64,000 nucleotides of DNA from DATARH01 sp035534855. GTDB lineage: Bacteria; Pseudomonadota; Alphaproteobacteria; ATCC43930; CGMCC-115725. The position numbers and the translations under genes were made by a program. Position 1 is the stretch's first letter; each line of letters starts with the position of its first letter. Below the pieces are notes generated by a model. That model ran no database searches and was not told where the DNA came from. It worked only from the letters and a program-made list of their open reading frames with translations. The stretch lies in NCBI GenBank assembly GCA_035534855.1, contig DATLRD010000109.1:1-64000 (forward strand). Direction: 5' to 3'. This document shows, piece after piece, positions 51,307 through 60,346 of this stretch.

Positions 51307-51747
51307 ATGGCGGACGGCGCGGCTGAGCCGCAACCCTCGATGGAAGAAATTCTGGCGATGATCCGGCGCAACATCACCGACGATGGGCGCGCCAGGGTTG
51401 CGCGCGTCTTCGGCGGGCGGGCGCGCCAGGACATCTTTGATCTGACCGAGGCGATCGACGACGCCGGCAACGTCATCCATATCGAACCGGCGTCGTCGTC
51501 GGGCGAGGGATCCCCGCCGGAGCAGGCGGTGGATGCGGCCGTCGCCCAAGGCGCTGCCGCCGCGGTGCGCGATATGGCGTTGCCCGGCGGCTCCGGCGGG
51601 CGCACGCTCGAAGACCTGGTGGGCGACATGCTTCGGCCGCTGCTGCAGGCATGGCTCGACGCGAACCTGCCCGGCCTCGTCGAGCGGCTGGTAAAGGCCG
51701 AGCTTACCCAGCGCAGCCTGACTGAGCGCGGCCTGCCCGGGCGCTGA
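51307..51747 (+). CDS. popZ: PopZ-like (DUF2497) polar organizing protein
   Basis: This 146-residue DUF2497 protein resembles PopZ, which forms polar condensates and anchors ParB-parS in alphaproteobacteria. It has the N-terminal helix PSMEEILAMIRRNITDD and the C-terminal oligomerisation helices (LEDLVGDMLRPLLQAWLDA and LVERLVKAEL). The acidic Pro-rich spacer of Caulobacter PopZ is replaced by a short Ala/Gly/Ser-rich linker. AGGTGAG precedes the ATG at 51307; a GTG three codons earlier is possible. It is immediately upstream of valS, a conserved pairing. Confidence 0.85.
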   Translation: MADGAAEPQPSMEEILAMIRRNITDDGRARVARVFGGRARQDIFDLTEAIDDAGNVIHIEPASSSGEGSPPEQAVDAAVAQGAAAAVRDMALPGGSGGRTLEDLVGDMLRPLLQAWLDANLPGLVERLVKAELTQRSLTERGLPGR

Positions 51748-51779
51748 GGCTCGGCGCCCCGGAAAAGAGCGGCACCACG

Positions 51780-54398
51780 ATGCTGGACAAGACCTATCGG
51801 CCCGACGAGGTCGAGCCGCGGCAATACGCCGAATGGGAGAGCTCGGGCGGGTTTGCCGCCGAGCCGAACAGCGCCAAGCGCCCATACACGATCATGATGC
51901 CGCCGCCGAACGTGACCGGCAGCCTGCATATGGGCCACGCGCTGACCTTTACGCTGCAGGACATCCTGATCCGCTATCAGCGGATGCGCGGGCGCGACGC
52001 GCTGTGGCAGCCGGGCACCGACCATGCCGGCATCGCCACCGAGATCGTCGTTACCAACCAGCTCGCGGATCGCGGCATCGACAAGCACGACCTCGGCCGC
52101 GAAACCTTTATCGAGCGTGTGTGGGAGTGGAAGGCTGAATCCGGCGGCACGATCGTCAACCAGCTGCGCCGGCTCGGCTGCTCGCCCGATTGGGCACGCG
52201 AGCGCTTTACGATGGACGCCGGCCTCGCTGCCGCGGTGCGCCGGGTGTTTGTCGAGCTGTACCGCCAGGGTCTCATTTATCGCGACAAGCGGCTCGTCAA
52301 CTGGGACCCGGAGATGCACACGGTGATCTCCGATCTCGAGGTCGAAAACCGCGAGACCAAGGGCAAGCTGTGGCATATCCGCTATCCGATCGACGGGCAG
52401 CCCGGCCGTTATATCGTCGTCGCGACGACCCGGCCCGAGACGATGCTCGGCGATACCGGAATCGCGGTACATCCGGATGACGAGCGGTTCAAGGACCTCG
52501 TCGGCAAGAACGCGGTGCTGCCGCTTGCCGGGCGCCTGATCCCGATCGTCGCTGACGAATATGCCGACCCGGAGATGGGCAGCGGCGCCGTGAAGATCAC
52601 CCCGGCGCACGATTTCAACGATTTTGAGGTCGGGCGCCGGCACAAATTGCCGATGATCAACATCTTCGACCGCGACGCCCGGCTGACCGACGCCGTGCCG
52701 GAAGCCTATCGCGAGCTCGACCGGTTCGCCGCGCGCGAGCGGGTGCTCGCCGACCTCGAAGCCGTGGGGTTGATCGAGCGGATCGACGACCACGTGCTGA
52801 TGGTGCCGCACCACGACCGCTCGGGGGTGGTCATCGAACCGTGGCTGACCGACCAGTGGTATTGCAACGCCGGTGAACTGGCCAAGGCGGCGATCGAAGC
52901 GGTCGAGGACGGCCGCACCCGGTTCGTTCCGCGGCAGTGGGAAAACACGTTCTTCGAGTGGATGCGCAACATCCAGCCGTGGTGCATCTCGCGGCAACTG
53001 TGGTGGGGGCACCAGATACCGGCGTGGTACGGGCCGGATGGTGCGGTGTTCGTCGCCGAGAGCGAAGCCGATGCCCAGGCCCAGGCCGGTGCCGGCGTCG
53101 CACTGACCCGCGACCCCGACGTGCTCGACACCTGGTTTTCCTCGGGGCTGTGGCCGTTTTCGACGCTCGGCTGGCCGGAGCCGACGCCTGAGCTGACGCG
53201 CTATTACCCGGGCGACGTGCTGGTCACCGGGTTCGACATCATCTTTTTCTGGGTCGCCCGGATGATGATGATGGGGCTGCACTTTATGGGCGAGGTGCCG
53301 TTTCGCACGGTCTACATCCATGCGCTGGTGCGCGACGAGCGCGGCCAGAAGATGTCGAAATCGCGCGGCAACATCATCGACCCGCTCGATCTGATCGGGC
53401 GCTATGGCTGCGACGCGCTGCGCTTTACGCTGGCGGCCTTGGCCGCGCCCGGGCGCGACATCAAGCTCGCCGAAAGCCGCGTCGAGGGCTATCGCAACTT
53501 TGCCACCAAATTGTGGAATGCCGCGCGCTATGCCGAGATGAACGGCTGCGCGCCGGTGCCGGGGTTTGATCCGGCCGGCTGCCGGCTGACCGAAAACCGC
53601 TGGATCGCCAGCGCGCTGCGCGACTGCGCGGCGGCGGTGACCGGGGCGCTCGACGCCTATCGCTTCGATGAGGCGGCGAGCCTGCTCTACCAGTTCGTCT
53701 GGGGCAATTTCTGCGACTGGTATCTCGAATTCACCAAGCCGATCTTGCAAGGCGGCGACGCCGCGGCGCAGGCCGAGACGCGGGCGACGACCGCCTGGGC
53801 CTTGGCGCAGGTGGTGCATCTGCTGCACCCGATCATGCCGTTCCTGACCGAGGAGGTGTGGCGGCAACTGGCCGGCGCGAGTTCGGGCATGCTGATGACC
53901 GCCGCGTGGCCGGAGCCCGCTTTCGCCGATGCCGCGGCGCTGGCCGAGATGGAATGGGTGGTGGCGGCGATCTCGGCGATCCGCGGCGTGCGCAGCGAGA
54001 TGAACGTGCCGCCCGGGGCGCGCGTGCCGCTGTTCGTGCGCGACGCGGACCCGACAGCGGCGGCGCGGCTCGACCGCCATCGTGAGCATTTCCAGCGTCT
54101 CGCGCGGGTCGAGCCCGAAGCCGGCGAGGGGAGCGGCATCCAGGTGGTGGTCGAGGGCGCGACGTTTATCCTGGCGCTCGGCGACGTGGTCGATCTCGGC
54201 CGGGAAAAGGCGCGGCTCGCCAAGGAGATCGGCCGGCTCGACGGCGACCTCGCCAAATTCGCCGCCAAGCTCGCCAACCCGGCCTTTCTCGAACGCGCCA
54301 AGCCCGAAGTGGTCGAGGAACAGCGCGAACGCGAAGCCGATCTGCGCCGCGACCGCGACCGGCTCAAGGCGGCCTACCAGCGGCTTGAGGCGGTGTAA
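51780..54398 (+). CDS. valS: Valyl-tRNA synthetase
   Basis: ValS charges tRNA-Val. The 872-residue protein has the class I HIGH-type motif PPNVTGSLHMGHA at about residues 42-54 and KMSKS (GQKMSKSRGN) near residue 524. The editing domain has TTRPETMLGDTGIAVHP, and TDHAGIAT is present. The C-terminus has the coiled-coil arm (KARLAKEIGRLDGDLAKFAAKL). The ATG is 32 bases after the PopZ-like gene. Confidence 0.98.
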   Translation: MLDKTYRPDEVEPRQYAEWESSGGFAAEPNSAKRPYTIMMPPPNVTGSLHMGHALTFTLQDILIRYQRMRGRDALWQPGTDHAGIATEIVVTNQLADRGIDKHDLGRETFIERVWEWKAESGGTIVNQLRRLGCSPDWARERFTMDAGLAAAVRRVFVELYRQGLIYRDKRLVNWDPEMHTVISDLEVENRETKGKLWHIRYPIDGQPGRYIVVATTRPETMLGDTGIAVHPDDERFKDLVGKNAVLPLAGRLIPIVADEYADPEMGSGAVKITPAHDFNDFEVGRRHKLPMINIFDRDARLTDAVPEAYRELDRFAARERVLADLEAVGLIERIDDHVLMVPHHDRSGVVIEPWLTDQWYCNAGELAKAAIEAVEDGRTRFVPRQWENTFFEWMRNIQPWCISRQLWWGHQIPAWYGPDGAVFVAESEADAQAQAGAGVALTRDPDVLDTWFSSGLWPFSTLGWPEPTPELTRYYPGDVLVTGFDIIFFWVARMMMMGLHFMGEVPFRTVYIHALVRDERGQKMSKSRGNIIDPLDLIGRYGCDALRFTLAALAAPGRDIKLAESRVEGYRNFATKLWNAARYAEMNGCAPVPGFDPAGCRLTENRWIASALRDCAAAVTGALDAYRFDEAASLLYQFVWGNFCDWYLEFTKPILQGGDAAAQAETRATTAWALAQVVHLLHPIMPFLTEEVWRQLAGASSGMLMTAAWPEPAFADAAALAEMEWVVAAISAIRGVRSEMNVPPGARVPLFVRDADPTAAARLDRHREHFQRLARVEPEAGEGSGIQVVVEGATFILALGDVVDLGREKARLAKEIGRLDGDLAKFAAKLANPAFLERAKPEVVEEQREREADLRRDRDRLKAAYQRLEAV

Positions 54399-54430
54399 CG
54401 GCCGGAGGCTTTCCGGGGCAGGCCGCGGTA

Positions 54431-54510
54431 CCGCCTGGAATCCATGCTTTCGGGTGCCGGTGTTCCTGGCTTCCGGGTTCACCGCGCTGCGGCGCCCCGG
54501 AATGACGATG
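54431..54510. repeat. Decayed dispersed intergenic repeat
   Basis: The sequence CCGCCTGGAATCCATGC ... CGCCCCGGAATGACG resembles the CTGGATTCCC...GGGAATGACG repeats common between alphaproteobacterial genes. It is noncoding and sits after valS on the plus strand. The arms are imperfect. Confidence 0.45.
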
Positions 54511-54657
54511 GGTAAGGGCTTCTCGGCCAAGATAGCGCGAGAGGCTGCCCGCATCGTGTCAGTGCGCACCGAGCCAACAGAGACCTCCGACAGGCTGGCC
54601 GCGGCGTCACAGCCCTAGTATGGTTGCCTGTAATTTGATCGATATGAGGTATGCGGG

Positions 54658-55707
54658 GTGACGCTTGGTGCCGACGATCTTGTCGCACGCGGCCTCGTCG
54701 CGCCGGAGCGGCTCGACGCGGTGCGGCGGGTCGCGGCGCGCTATGCGGTGGCGCTGACCGATGACGTGGCGGCGCTGATCGACCCGGCCGATCCGGCCGA
54801 CCCGATCGCGGCGCAGTTTGTGCCGAGCGAAGCCGAGCTGGAGCCGGCCGCCGACGACCGGCCCGACCCGATCGGCGACGAGCGCTGGTCGCCACTGCCC
54901 GGCATCGTGCATCGCTATCCCGACCGGGTGCTGCTGAAGCCGAGCCTGGTCTGCCCGGTCTATTGCCGTTTCTGCTTTCGCCGCGAGACGGTGGGGCAGG
55001 CGGGCGCGATGCTCGACGATGCGGCGCTGGCGCGCGCGCTCGACTATATCCGCGCGCATCCGGAAATCTGGGAGGTGATTGTCACCGGCGGTGACCCCTT
55101 TCTGCTGAGCGCGCGCCGGATCAAGGCGATCGTCGCGGCGCTGGAGGCGATTCCGCATGTCGCGGTGATCCGCTTTCATACCCGCGTGCCGGTCGTCGAG
55201 CCGCGCCGGGTACGGCCGGCGCTGGTCGCGGCGCTGGCTGCGGACAAGGCGGTTTACGTCGCGATCCACGCCAACCACCCGCGCGAATTGACCCCGGCGG
55301 TGCGCGCGGCGGTCGGGCGGCTGACGCGCGCCGGCATTCCGCTCCTGTCGCAGACCGTGCTGCTGCGCGGGGTCAACGACGACGCGGCGGTGCTTGAAGC
55401 GCTGTTGCGCGGCCTCGTGGCGATGCGCGTCAAACCCTATTACCTGCACCACCCCGACCTGGCGCCAGGCACCGCGCGGTTCCGGCTCGACATCGCCGCC
55501 GGGCGCGAGCTGGTCGCTGGGTTGCGCGGCCGCGTCTCCGGGCTGTGCCAGCCGGGCTATGTGCTCGACATTCCCGGCGGCCACGGCAAGGTGCCGATCG
55601 CCACCAGCGCCGCCGCACCGGGCGAGGCGCCCGGCGAATGGCGCATCACCGACCGCACCGGCACGGTGCATCGCTACCCGCCGCCGACCGCTTCGGAAAA
55701 GGGCTGA
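54658..55707 (+). CDS. Lysine 2,3-aminomutase-type radical SAM protein (KamA/EpmB-like)
   Basis: This 349-residue radical SAM enzyme has CPVYCRFCFRRE (CxxxCxxC) at about residues 99-110, then VTGGDPFLL and VAIHANHPRE. The C-terminal LHHPDLAPGTARFRL block is typical of the PLP-using lysine 2,3-aminomutase family. It could make beta-lysine or, as EpmB, the (R)-beta-lysine used to modify elongation factor P. Neither efp nor epmA is adjacent, so the role is open. The start is GTG at 54658 with GAGG upstream. It is followed by the channel gene seven bases later. Confidence 0.88.
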   Translation: MTLGADDLVARGLVAPERLDAVRRVAARYAVALTDDVAALIDPADPADPIAAQFVPSEAELEPAADDRPDPIGDERWSPLPGIVHRYPDRVLLKPSLVCPVYCRFCFRRETVGQAGAMLDDAALARALDYIRAHPEIWEVIVTGGDPFLLSARRIKAIVAALEAIPHVAVIRFHTRVPVVEPRRVRPALVAALAADKAVYVAIHANHPRELTPAVRAAVGRLTRAGIPLLSQTVLLRGVNDDAAVLEALLRGLVAMRVKPYYLHHPDLAPGTARFRLDIAAGRELVAGLRGRVSGLCQPGYVLDIPGGHGKVPIATSAAAPGEAPGEWRITDRTGTVHRYPPPTASEKG

Positions 55708-55714
55708 GCGTGCG

Positions 55715-57484
55715 ATGACACTGTCGGCCGCCCCGGCCGTGATCGTCGTCGGCGGTGATGCGCTGGCGCTCAACACGGCGCGCGAAATCTGCGGGCTGCA
55801 AGGCCACCGGGTAACCGTGCTGTGGCACAACGACGGCGAGTTCGCCCGCGCGGTCGAGACGATCGGTGCGCGTTTCGTCGCCGGCGCGCCCGAGCGCTTT
55901 GACAGCCTGCAACGCGCCGGGGTCGCCGAGGCGGTGTCGATTTTGGCGCTGTCGGCTGACGACCAGCTCAACCTGCGCGCCGCGCTGCGCGCGCGCGATG
56001 CCAACCCGAAAATCCGTATCGTGCTGCGCCAGTTCAACCGCACGCTGGCCCGCAAGATCGAGCAGAACCTGCCGGATTGCTCGGTGGTGTCGCTGGCCTG
56101 GCAATCGGCAGCGACCTATGCCGCGGTCGCGCTCGACCCGACGTGCTTTCGCGGGCTGCAGTTTCCTGAGCCGGACGGGCCGCTGACCGGTTTTGCGACG
56201 CGGCAGGCTGGCGAGTGCGGCGTCGCCGGCGAGACCCTCGTCGCCGCCGAGCGGGCACTCGACGCGCGGATCCTGGCGATCGACGACCGCACCGCGCTGG
56301 AGCCCGACGAGGTCATCGGAGAACGCGCGGCGCTGGTGCTTTACGGGATGCTCGAACAGCTCGCCGCGACGACACCGCGGCGCCAGGCCGCCGCCGGCAA
56401 GGCTGGTGCGGCGCCGCGACGGCGGCCGGCCAGGGCGCGGTTCGGGTCGATCCGCTGGCGGCGCATCGACCCGCTGCTCGCCGGGTTCGCGTTCGGGGGC
56501 CTGGTTCTCTATGCGCTCGGCGCCTGGCATTTTCACGACGCCTTTGGCACCAGCTGGCTGATCGCCGCCTATTTCGTGCTGTCGACGATGACCACGACCG
56601 GTTATGGCGACATAACGCCGGATCGCGGCAATTCGGGTGACATCTTCATCGCCATGCTGCTGATGCTGTCGGGCATCGTGCTGATCGGTATCTTTACCGG
56701 CTTTGCCGCATCGCTGTTGACCCAGGCGCGCTGGGTGCGCATGCAAGGGCTGCGCCGCATCCGCCGCCGCGGGCATATCGTCGTGTGCGGCGCCGGCAGC
56801 ATCGGCTCGGGCGTGATCGACCTCTTGCTCGGGTTCGGCCGCTCGCTGGTCGTGGTCGAGCGCAACCCCGATGCGTCGCTGATCGAGCGCGCGCGCGACC
56901 AGGGCTTTGACCTCCTGACCGGCGATGCGAGCCGCGAAGACACGCTCGACCTGTGCAATCTCGGCGCGGCGCACAGCCTGGTGGCGCTGACCAATGTCGA
57001 CACGCTGAACCTCGAGATCGCGCTGGGCGGGCGGGTGCGCAACCCCGACATGCCGGTGGTGCTGCGCATCGCCGACGCCACCTTCGCCGCCTCGATCGCC
57101 AGCCATTTCGCGTTCGAGACGACGTTTTCCGCCGAGGCGCTGGCGGCGCCGACCTTTGCCGGGTTGTCGCGTCTGCCGGGGGCGCGGGGCCGCGTGACCT
57201 TTGCCGGGCAGGAATTCGGGATCGGGGAGCTGATATTGCCGGCGAATTATCGCGACCGGGTGCCGGATTTCGTGATCCCGCTGGCGGTGGCGCGCGAGGG
57301 CGAATTGATCCCGGTGCGCGGCCTCGATGAGGTGGCGCCCGGCGACCGCCTGCTGATGCTGATCCCGCGCGCCTCGTTTATCGAAGGCGGCGAGACGCTG
57401 GCCGCGGTTGCCGACCGGCTTTTTCCGGTCGCGGTGTCGGCGTTGGCCGTGCCGAGCGCCGACACAGCCGCAGGTGACAATTAA
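55715..57484 (+). CDS. Potassium channel with RCK domains on both sides of a two-helix pore
   Basis: This 589-residue protein has an unusual order: an N-terminal RCK/TrkA-N domain (residues about 8-220), a basic linker, one helix (about 253-272), the pore with filter TTTGYGD at 293-299, a second helix (about 309-335), then a second TrkA-N domain with canonical CGAGSIGSG (about 358-366) and a TrkA-C domain. The first RCK has a degenerate GGDALA nucleotide motif, so nucleotide binding there is uncertain. Most bacterial RCK channels carry RCKs only after the pore. Potassium selectivity is inferred from the filter. It follows the radical SAM gene. Confidence 0.88.
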   Translation: MTLSAAPAVIVVGGDALALNTAREICGLQGHRVTVLWHNDGEFARAVETIGARFVAGAPERFDSLQRAGVAEAVSILALSADDQLNLRAALRARDANPKIRIVLRQFNRTLARKIEQNLPDCSVVSLAWQSAATYAAVALDPTCFRGLQFPEPDGPLTGFATRQAGECGVAGETLVAAERALDARILAIDDRTALEPDEVIGERAALVLYGMLEQLAATTPRRQAAAGKAGAAPRRRPARARFGSIRWRRIDPLLAGFAFGGLVLYALGAWHFHDAFGTSWLIAAYFVLSTMTTTGYGDITPDRGNSGDIFIAMLLMLSGIVLIGIFTGFAASLLTQARWVRMQGLRRIRRRGHIVVCGAGSIGSGVIDLLLGFGRSLVVVERNPDASLIERARDQGFDLLTGDASREDTLDLCNLGAAHSLVALTNVDTLNLEIALGGRVRNPDMPVVLRIADATFAASIASHFAFETTFSAEALAAPTFAGLSRLPGARGRVTFAGQEFGIGELILPANYRDRVPDFVIPLAVAREGELIPVRGLDEVAPGDRLLMLIPRASFIEGGETLAAVADRLFPVAVSALAVPSADTAAGDN

Positions 57485-57495
57485 GCATCATTTTT

Positions 57496-57873
57496 ATGGA
57501 TTTGCTGCCTAATCTGCGAAAATACTTGGCTATGAGAACCTTTCGACGAAACACTGACCACACCGAGCTGCGACGCGAGCCCCGATACTTTGGCCCGCAG
57601 ATCGAAGTCAGGATCGGCAACGGGGAATACCGCGCGATCAATTGGTCGATGGGCGGTCTGCTGCTCGACGGCATCTGCCACGACATCGGCACACGGGTGC
57701 GCGGCACTTTTGGCGTCGCCGGTTCGCGCGACGGCATGCCGTTTGCCGCGACGGTGGTGCGCATCGAACCCGAATTCGGCAATTGCGCGATCTGCTTCGA
57801 TGACCCCCGCATCGCCCAAATCGAGCACGCCGAGGCGGGCGAAAACCCGTTCTTCGAACAACGGCTCCACTAG
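57496..57873 (+). CDS. PilZ-domain protein
   Basis: This 125-residue PilZ protein has RREPRY and NWSMGG, which match the c-di-GMP binding motifs RxxxR and (D/N)xSxxG. It may link c-di-GMP levels to a nearby or distant process. The start used is ATG at 57496, preceded by no clear ribosome site; ATG at 57532 (MRTFRRN) is an alternative. It ends at CTAG (57870-57873), the same four bases that stop the convergent yacG. Confidence 0.85.
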   Translation: MDLLPNLRKYLAMRTFRRNTDHTELRREPRYFGPQIEVRIGNGEYRAINWSMGGLLLDGICHDIGTRVRGTFGVAGSRDGMPFAATVVRIEPEFGNCAICFDDPRIAQIEHAEAGENPFFEQRLH

Positions 57874-58067
57874 CCTTCGTCGGTGTCGTCCGGCGCGTCA
57901 TCCTCGGGCTCTTCGGCGGCGATGCGGTAATCGCCATTGAGCCAGCGCCCGAGGTCGAGATCGGCGCAGCGGGCGGAGCAGAACGGGCGGTGGCGCGCGA
58001 CCGCCGGCTTGCCACAATTCGGGCACGGGCGCGGCAGGCCGGGCATCTGCGGCGGATCGTGGTCCAT
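57870..58067 (-). CDS. yacG: DNA gyrase inhibitor YacG
   Basis: YacG binds gyrase and blocks its DNA binding. The 65-residue protein has the four-Cys zinc motif CPNCGK...FCSARCADLDLGRWLNG, which is diagnostic. The start at 58067 (MDHDPPQ) matches the family length; a longer start at 58127 would overlap the RNase gene. It ends the murA-to-yacG cluster, and the acidic tail is poorly conserved. Confidence 0.92.
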   Translation of the reverse strand: MDHDPPQMPGLPRPCPNCGKPAVARHRPFCSARCADLDLGRWLNGDYRIAAEEPEDDAPDDTDEG

Positions 58068-58080
58068 GCTTTCGATATTG

Positions 58081-59265
58081 TCAGCGGCGGGCGATCGCGA
58101 AAGAGGGCGCGTCGCGGATCTCGGCAACGGTGAGTTCGACCGGGCGGCCGAGGCGGGTTTCGAGCGCCGCCAGCGCGCCGGCGGCTGCCTCGCGCAGCAC
58201 TGCGGAGATCGACGGGGTGACGGTCAGCCGCCATTGTGCCGCCGGCTCGGCGCGGGCTTCACGCTGTACCGCGCGCAGCGCGGCGAAGGCCAGCGTGGCC
58301 GCGCTCGGCGCCGGTGCATCGCGGGGGTCGAGCAGCACCGCGGCCAGCGAGCGCGACCGATACGGCCGCACGATTTCAAGATGGCCGAGCCGGGTCCAGC
58401 CGAGGCACCGCGGCTGCGCCGGATCGCCGGCGAGCGCAGCGGTCATCGCTTCGCGGACCCGCTCGCGTGGGCCGTGCCCGTCGAGGCCGACGAAATCGAC
58501 GACGATGCCCCCGCCGAGGTTACGCAGCCGCAATTGCCGGGCGATCAGCCGCGCGGAGTCGAGGTTTGCCGCCAGCGCCACGCGCGCCGCGGAGCCCGCT
58601 TCCGGCGTGCCGCTGTCGACATCGATCAGCACCGCGGCCGGGGCCTCGTCGATATGCACGGTGCCCCCGCCGGGCAGCGCGAGATGCGGCGCCAGCGCGT
58701 CGGCGAACAGCGCGTCGAGGTCGAGCGGCCAGTCGCCGGCCGGCTCGGCTGCCGGTGCTGCGGCGGGAAACGCGGCGCGCAGTTCCGGTACCACCCCGGG
58801 GTCGTCCGTCACGACCCGGTCGGGCGTGCCGGGCAGGGCAAGCGAGAGGGAGGCCGCGAAACCGGGCGCGGGATGAAGCTGCGCCGGCGGATCGAGCGGG
58901 GCGGCGCGCTCGGCCAACGCGGCAGGGTCGCTAAGGGGCTCGCGCGGCGCGATGCGGGCCGAAAGCCGTGCGCCCTTGTCGCGCTGGGCCTCGCGGCGCA
59001 CTTGCACCAGCACCCGCGCGCCTTCGTCGAGCGCGACACCGGCGGAAGTGGCCTCGCGCAGCGGCACCAGCCCCGGCCGCGCGTCGCCGATGTCGACAAA
59101 GGCAGATTCGAGGCTCTTGGCGACGCGCACGACGCGGCCGAGATGGATGCTGCCGGCGCGGCGGCAATCGCCGCGCTCCACGTAAAGCTCGACCGCCGCG
59201 CCGTCCTCGGTCAGCGCGGCGCGCCATTCGCCGGGGCCGGCGGCGATCAGCAGTTCGCGGCGCAA
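58081..59265 (-). CDS. Ribonuclease E/G family protein (short form)
   Basis: This is a 394-residue member of the RNase E/G catalytic family, shorter than classic RNase G (about 490). It starts LRRELLIAAGPGEWRAAL from a TTG at 59265 and has the S1-like region GSIHLGRVVRVAKSLESAFVDIG. The two catalytic Asp blocks are VLIDVDSGTPEAG and GGGIVVDFVGLDG. A zinc-link Cys pair is not evident. It overlaps maf by 19 bases and precedes yacG, as in other alphaproteobacteria. Confidence 0.87.
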   Translation of the reverse strand: MRRELLIAAGPGEWRAALTEDGAAVELYVERGDCRRAGSIHLGRVVRVAKSLESAFVDIGDARPGLVPLREATSAGVALDEGARVLVQVRREAQRDKGARLSARIAPREPLSDPAALAERAAPLDPPAQLHPAPGFAASLSLALPGTPDRVVTDDPGVVPELRAAFPAAAPAAEPAGDWPLDLDALFADALAPHLALPGGGTVHIDEAPAAVLIDVDSGTPEAGSAARVALAANLDSARLIARQLRLRNLGGGIVVDFVGLDGHGPRERVREAMTAALAGDPAQPRCLGWTRLGHLEIVRPYRSRSLAAVLLDPRDAPAPSAATLAFAALRAVQREARAEPAAQWRLTVTPSISAVLREAAAGALAALETRLGRPVELTVAEIRDAPSFAIARR

Positions 59266-59840
59266 GCTGCGGGGTAGCCCAGGCCGGCAAGCAGCTGCGC
59301 GGTCTCGTACAGCGGCAGGCCGACCACGTTGGAATAGGACCCGGCGATCCACCGGATCAGCGCGGCAGCCCGGCCCTGGATCGCATAGCCGCCGGCCTTG
59401 CCGCGCCACTCGCCGGTGGCCACGTAGGCATCGCTCTCGGGCTTGCTAAGGCGCTTGAAGATCACCTGGCTAATCACCTGACGAGACACGATTGCCCCGG
59501 TCGGACCGATTACCACGACAGCGCCGATCACGCGGTGCCGGCGGCCCGACAACAGCGCGAGGCAGGCGCGCGCCGTCGCCTCGTCTTCCGGCTTGGGCAG
59601 GATGCGGCGGCCGCAGGCGACGACCGTGTCGGCCGCCAGAAGGAAGGCGCCGGGATGGCGCGCGCGCACGATTTCGGCCTTTTCCCGCGCGAGGCGCGCG
59701 GCGTGGCCGGGGGGCAGCTCGTCGCGGCGCGGGGTCTCGTCGATATCGGCCGGGTCGACGATGTCGGGCGCGATGCCGATCTGGCGCAGCAGATCGAGAC
59801 GGCGCGGCGAGGCCGAGGCCAGCACCAGCGGCGCGGTCAC
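59247..59840 (-). CDS. maf: Maf-like nucleotide pyrophosphatase
   Basis: Maf hydrolyses non-canonical nucleoside triphosphates. The 197-residue protein has LVLASASPRRLDLLRQIG at the N-terminus, LAREKAE, LLAADTVVAC and GYAIQGRAAALI, the signature of the family. The start is GTG at 59840, overlapping the UPF0262 stop by four bases (GTGA). It lies where infA and a small phosphatase gene often intervene. Confidence 0.93.
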   Translation of the reverse strand: MTAPLVLASASPRRLDLLRQIGIAPDIVDPADIDETPRRDELPPGHAARLAREKAEIVRARHPGAFLLAADTVVACGRRILPKPEDEATARACLALLSGRRHRVIGAVVVIGPTGAIVSRQVISQVIFKRLSKPESDAYVATGEWRGKAGGYAIQGRAAALIRWIAGSYSNVVGLPLYETAQLLAGLGYPAACAANC

Positions 59841-60346
59841 GAGCGCGGATGCTCCCCAAGCCCGCGCGCCGAGGCCTTGAGGTGCAGCACGCAGATCAGC
59901 GTGAACAGCCGCCGCGCGGTGTTGTGATCGATCTCGGCGCGGACGGCGAGGCACTCGGTCAGCAGCTCGGCGCCCTCGTTGTGCAGCCCGCGCCGGCCCA
60001 TGTCGATCGCCTCGACCTGGCCGAAATTGCCGGCCCGGATTGCCTTGGAATAGCTCTCGCAGACCAGGAAATAATCCTTCACGACGCGGCGGAACGGCGC
60101 CAGCGGCAGCGTGATCGTCTCGCTCTCGCCGTCGGCGAGCGAGCGGATTTCGATCAGCAGCCGGGTCTCCTCGACTGCGAGGTGCAGGCGGAACGGGCCG
60201 GTGCGCCCGGCGGCAAGCGCGAAACGGTTGTCGTGCAGCAGGTCGGTGATCGCCGCGGCGCGTTCGTGCTCAACCTCGGCGCTGCGCCGCAGCACAGTGC
60301 GCTCGTCAAGCGTGATCTCGGCGATGCGGTCGGTGCCGTCAGCCAT
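59837..60346 (-). CDS. UPF0262 family protein
   Basis: This 169-residue protein of the alphaproteobacterial UPF0262 family has no known function. Typical segments are DRIAEITLDERTV, RVVKDYFLVCESYSKAI and RRGLHNEGAELL. The ATG at 60346 overlaps the hisD end by eight bases. Its constant place between hisD and maf suggests a housekeeping role. Confidence 0.9.
   Translation of the reverse strand: MADGTDRIAEITLDERTVLRRSAEVEHERAAAITDLLHDNRFALAAGRTGPFRLHLAVEETRLLIEIRSLADGESETITLPLAPFRRVVKDYFLVCESYSKAIRAGNFGQVEAIDMGRRGLHNEGAELLTECLAVRAEIDHNTARRLFTLICVLHLKASARGLGEHPRS

Noticed and set aside
51177..54569. A 1130-codon open frame antisense to valS
   Set aside because: It mirrors valS on the opposite strand, has no recognisable domain and an Arg/His-rich composition. 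Long antisense frames are expected in such GC-rich DNA.
54399..54657. A tRNA or small RNA gene between valS and the radical SAM gene
   Set aside because: I found no cloverleaf or TTCGA-type arm. The region looks like a decayed dispersed repeat plus leader.
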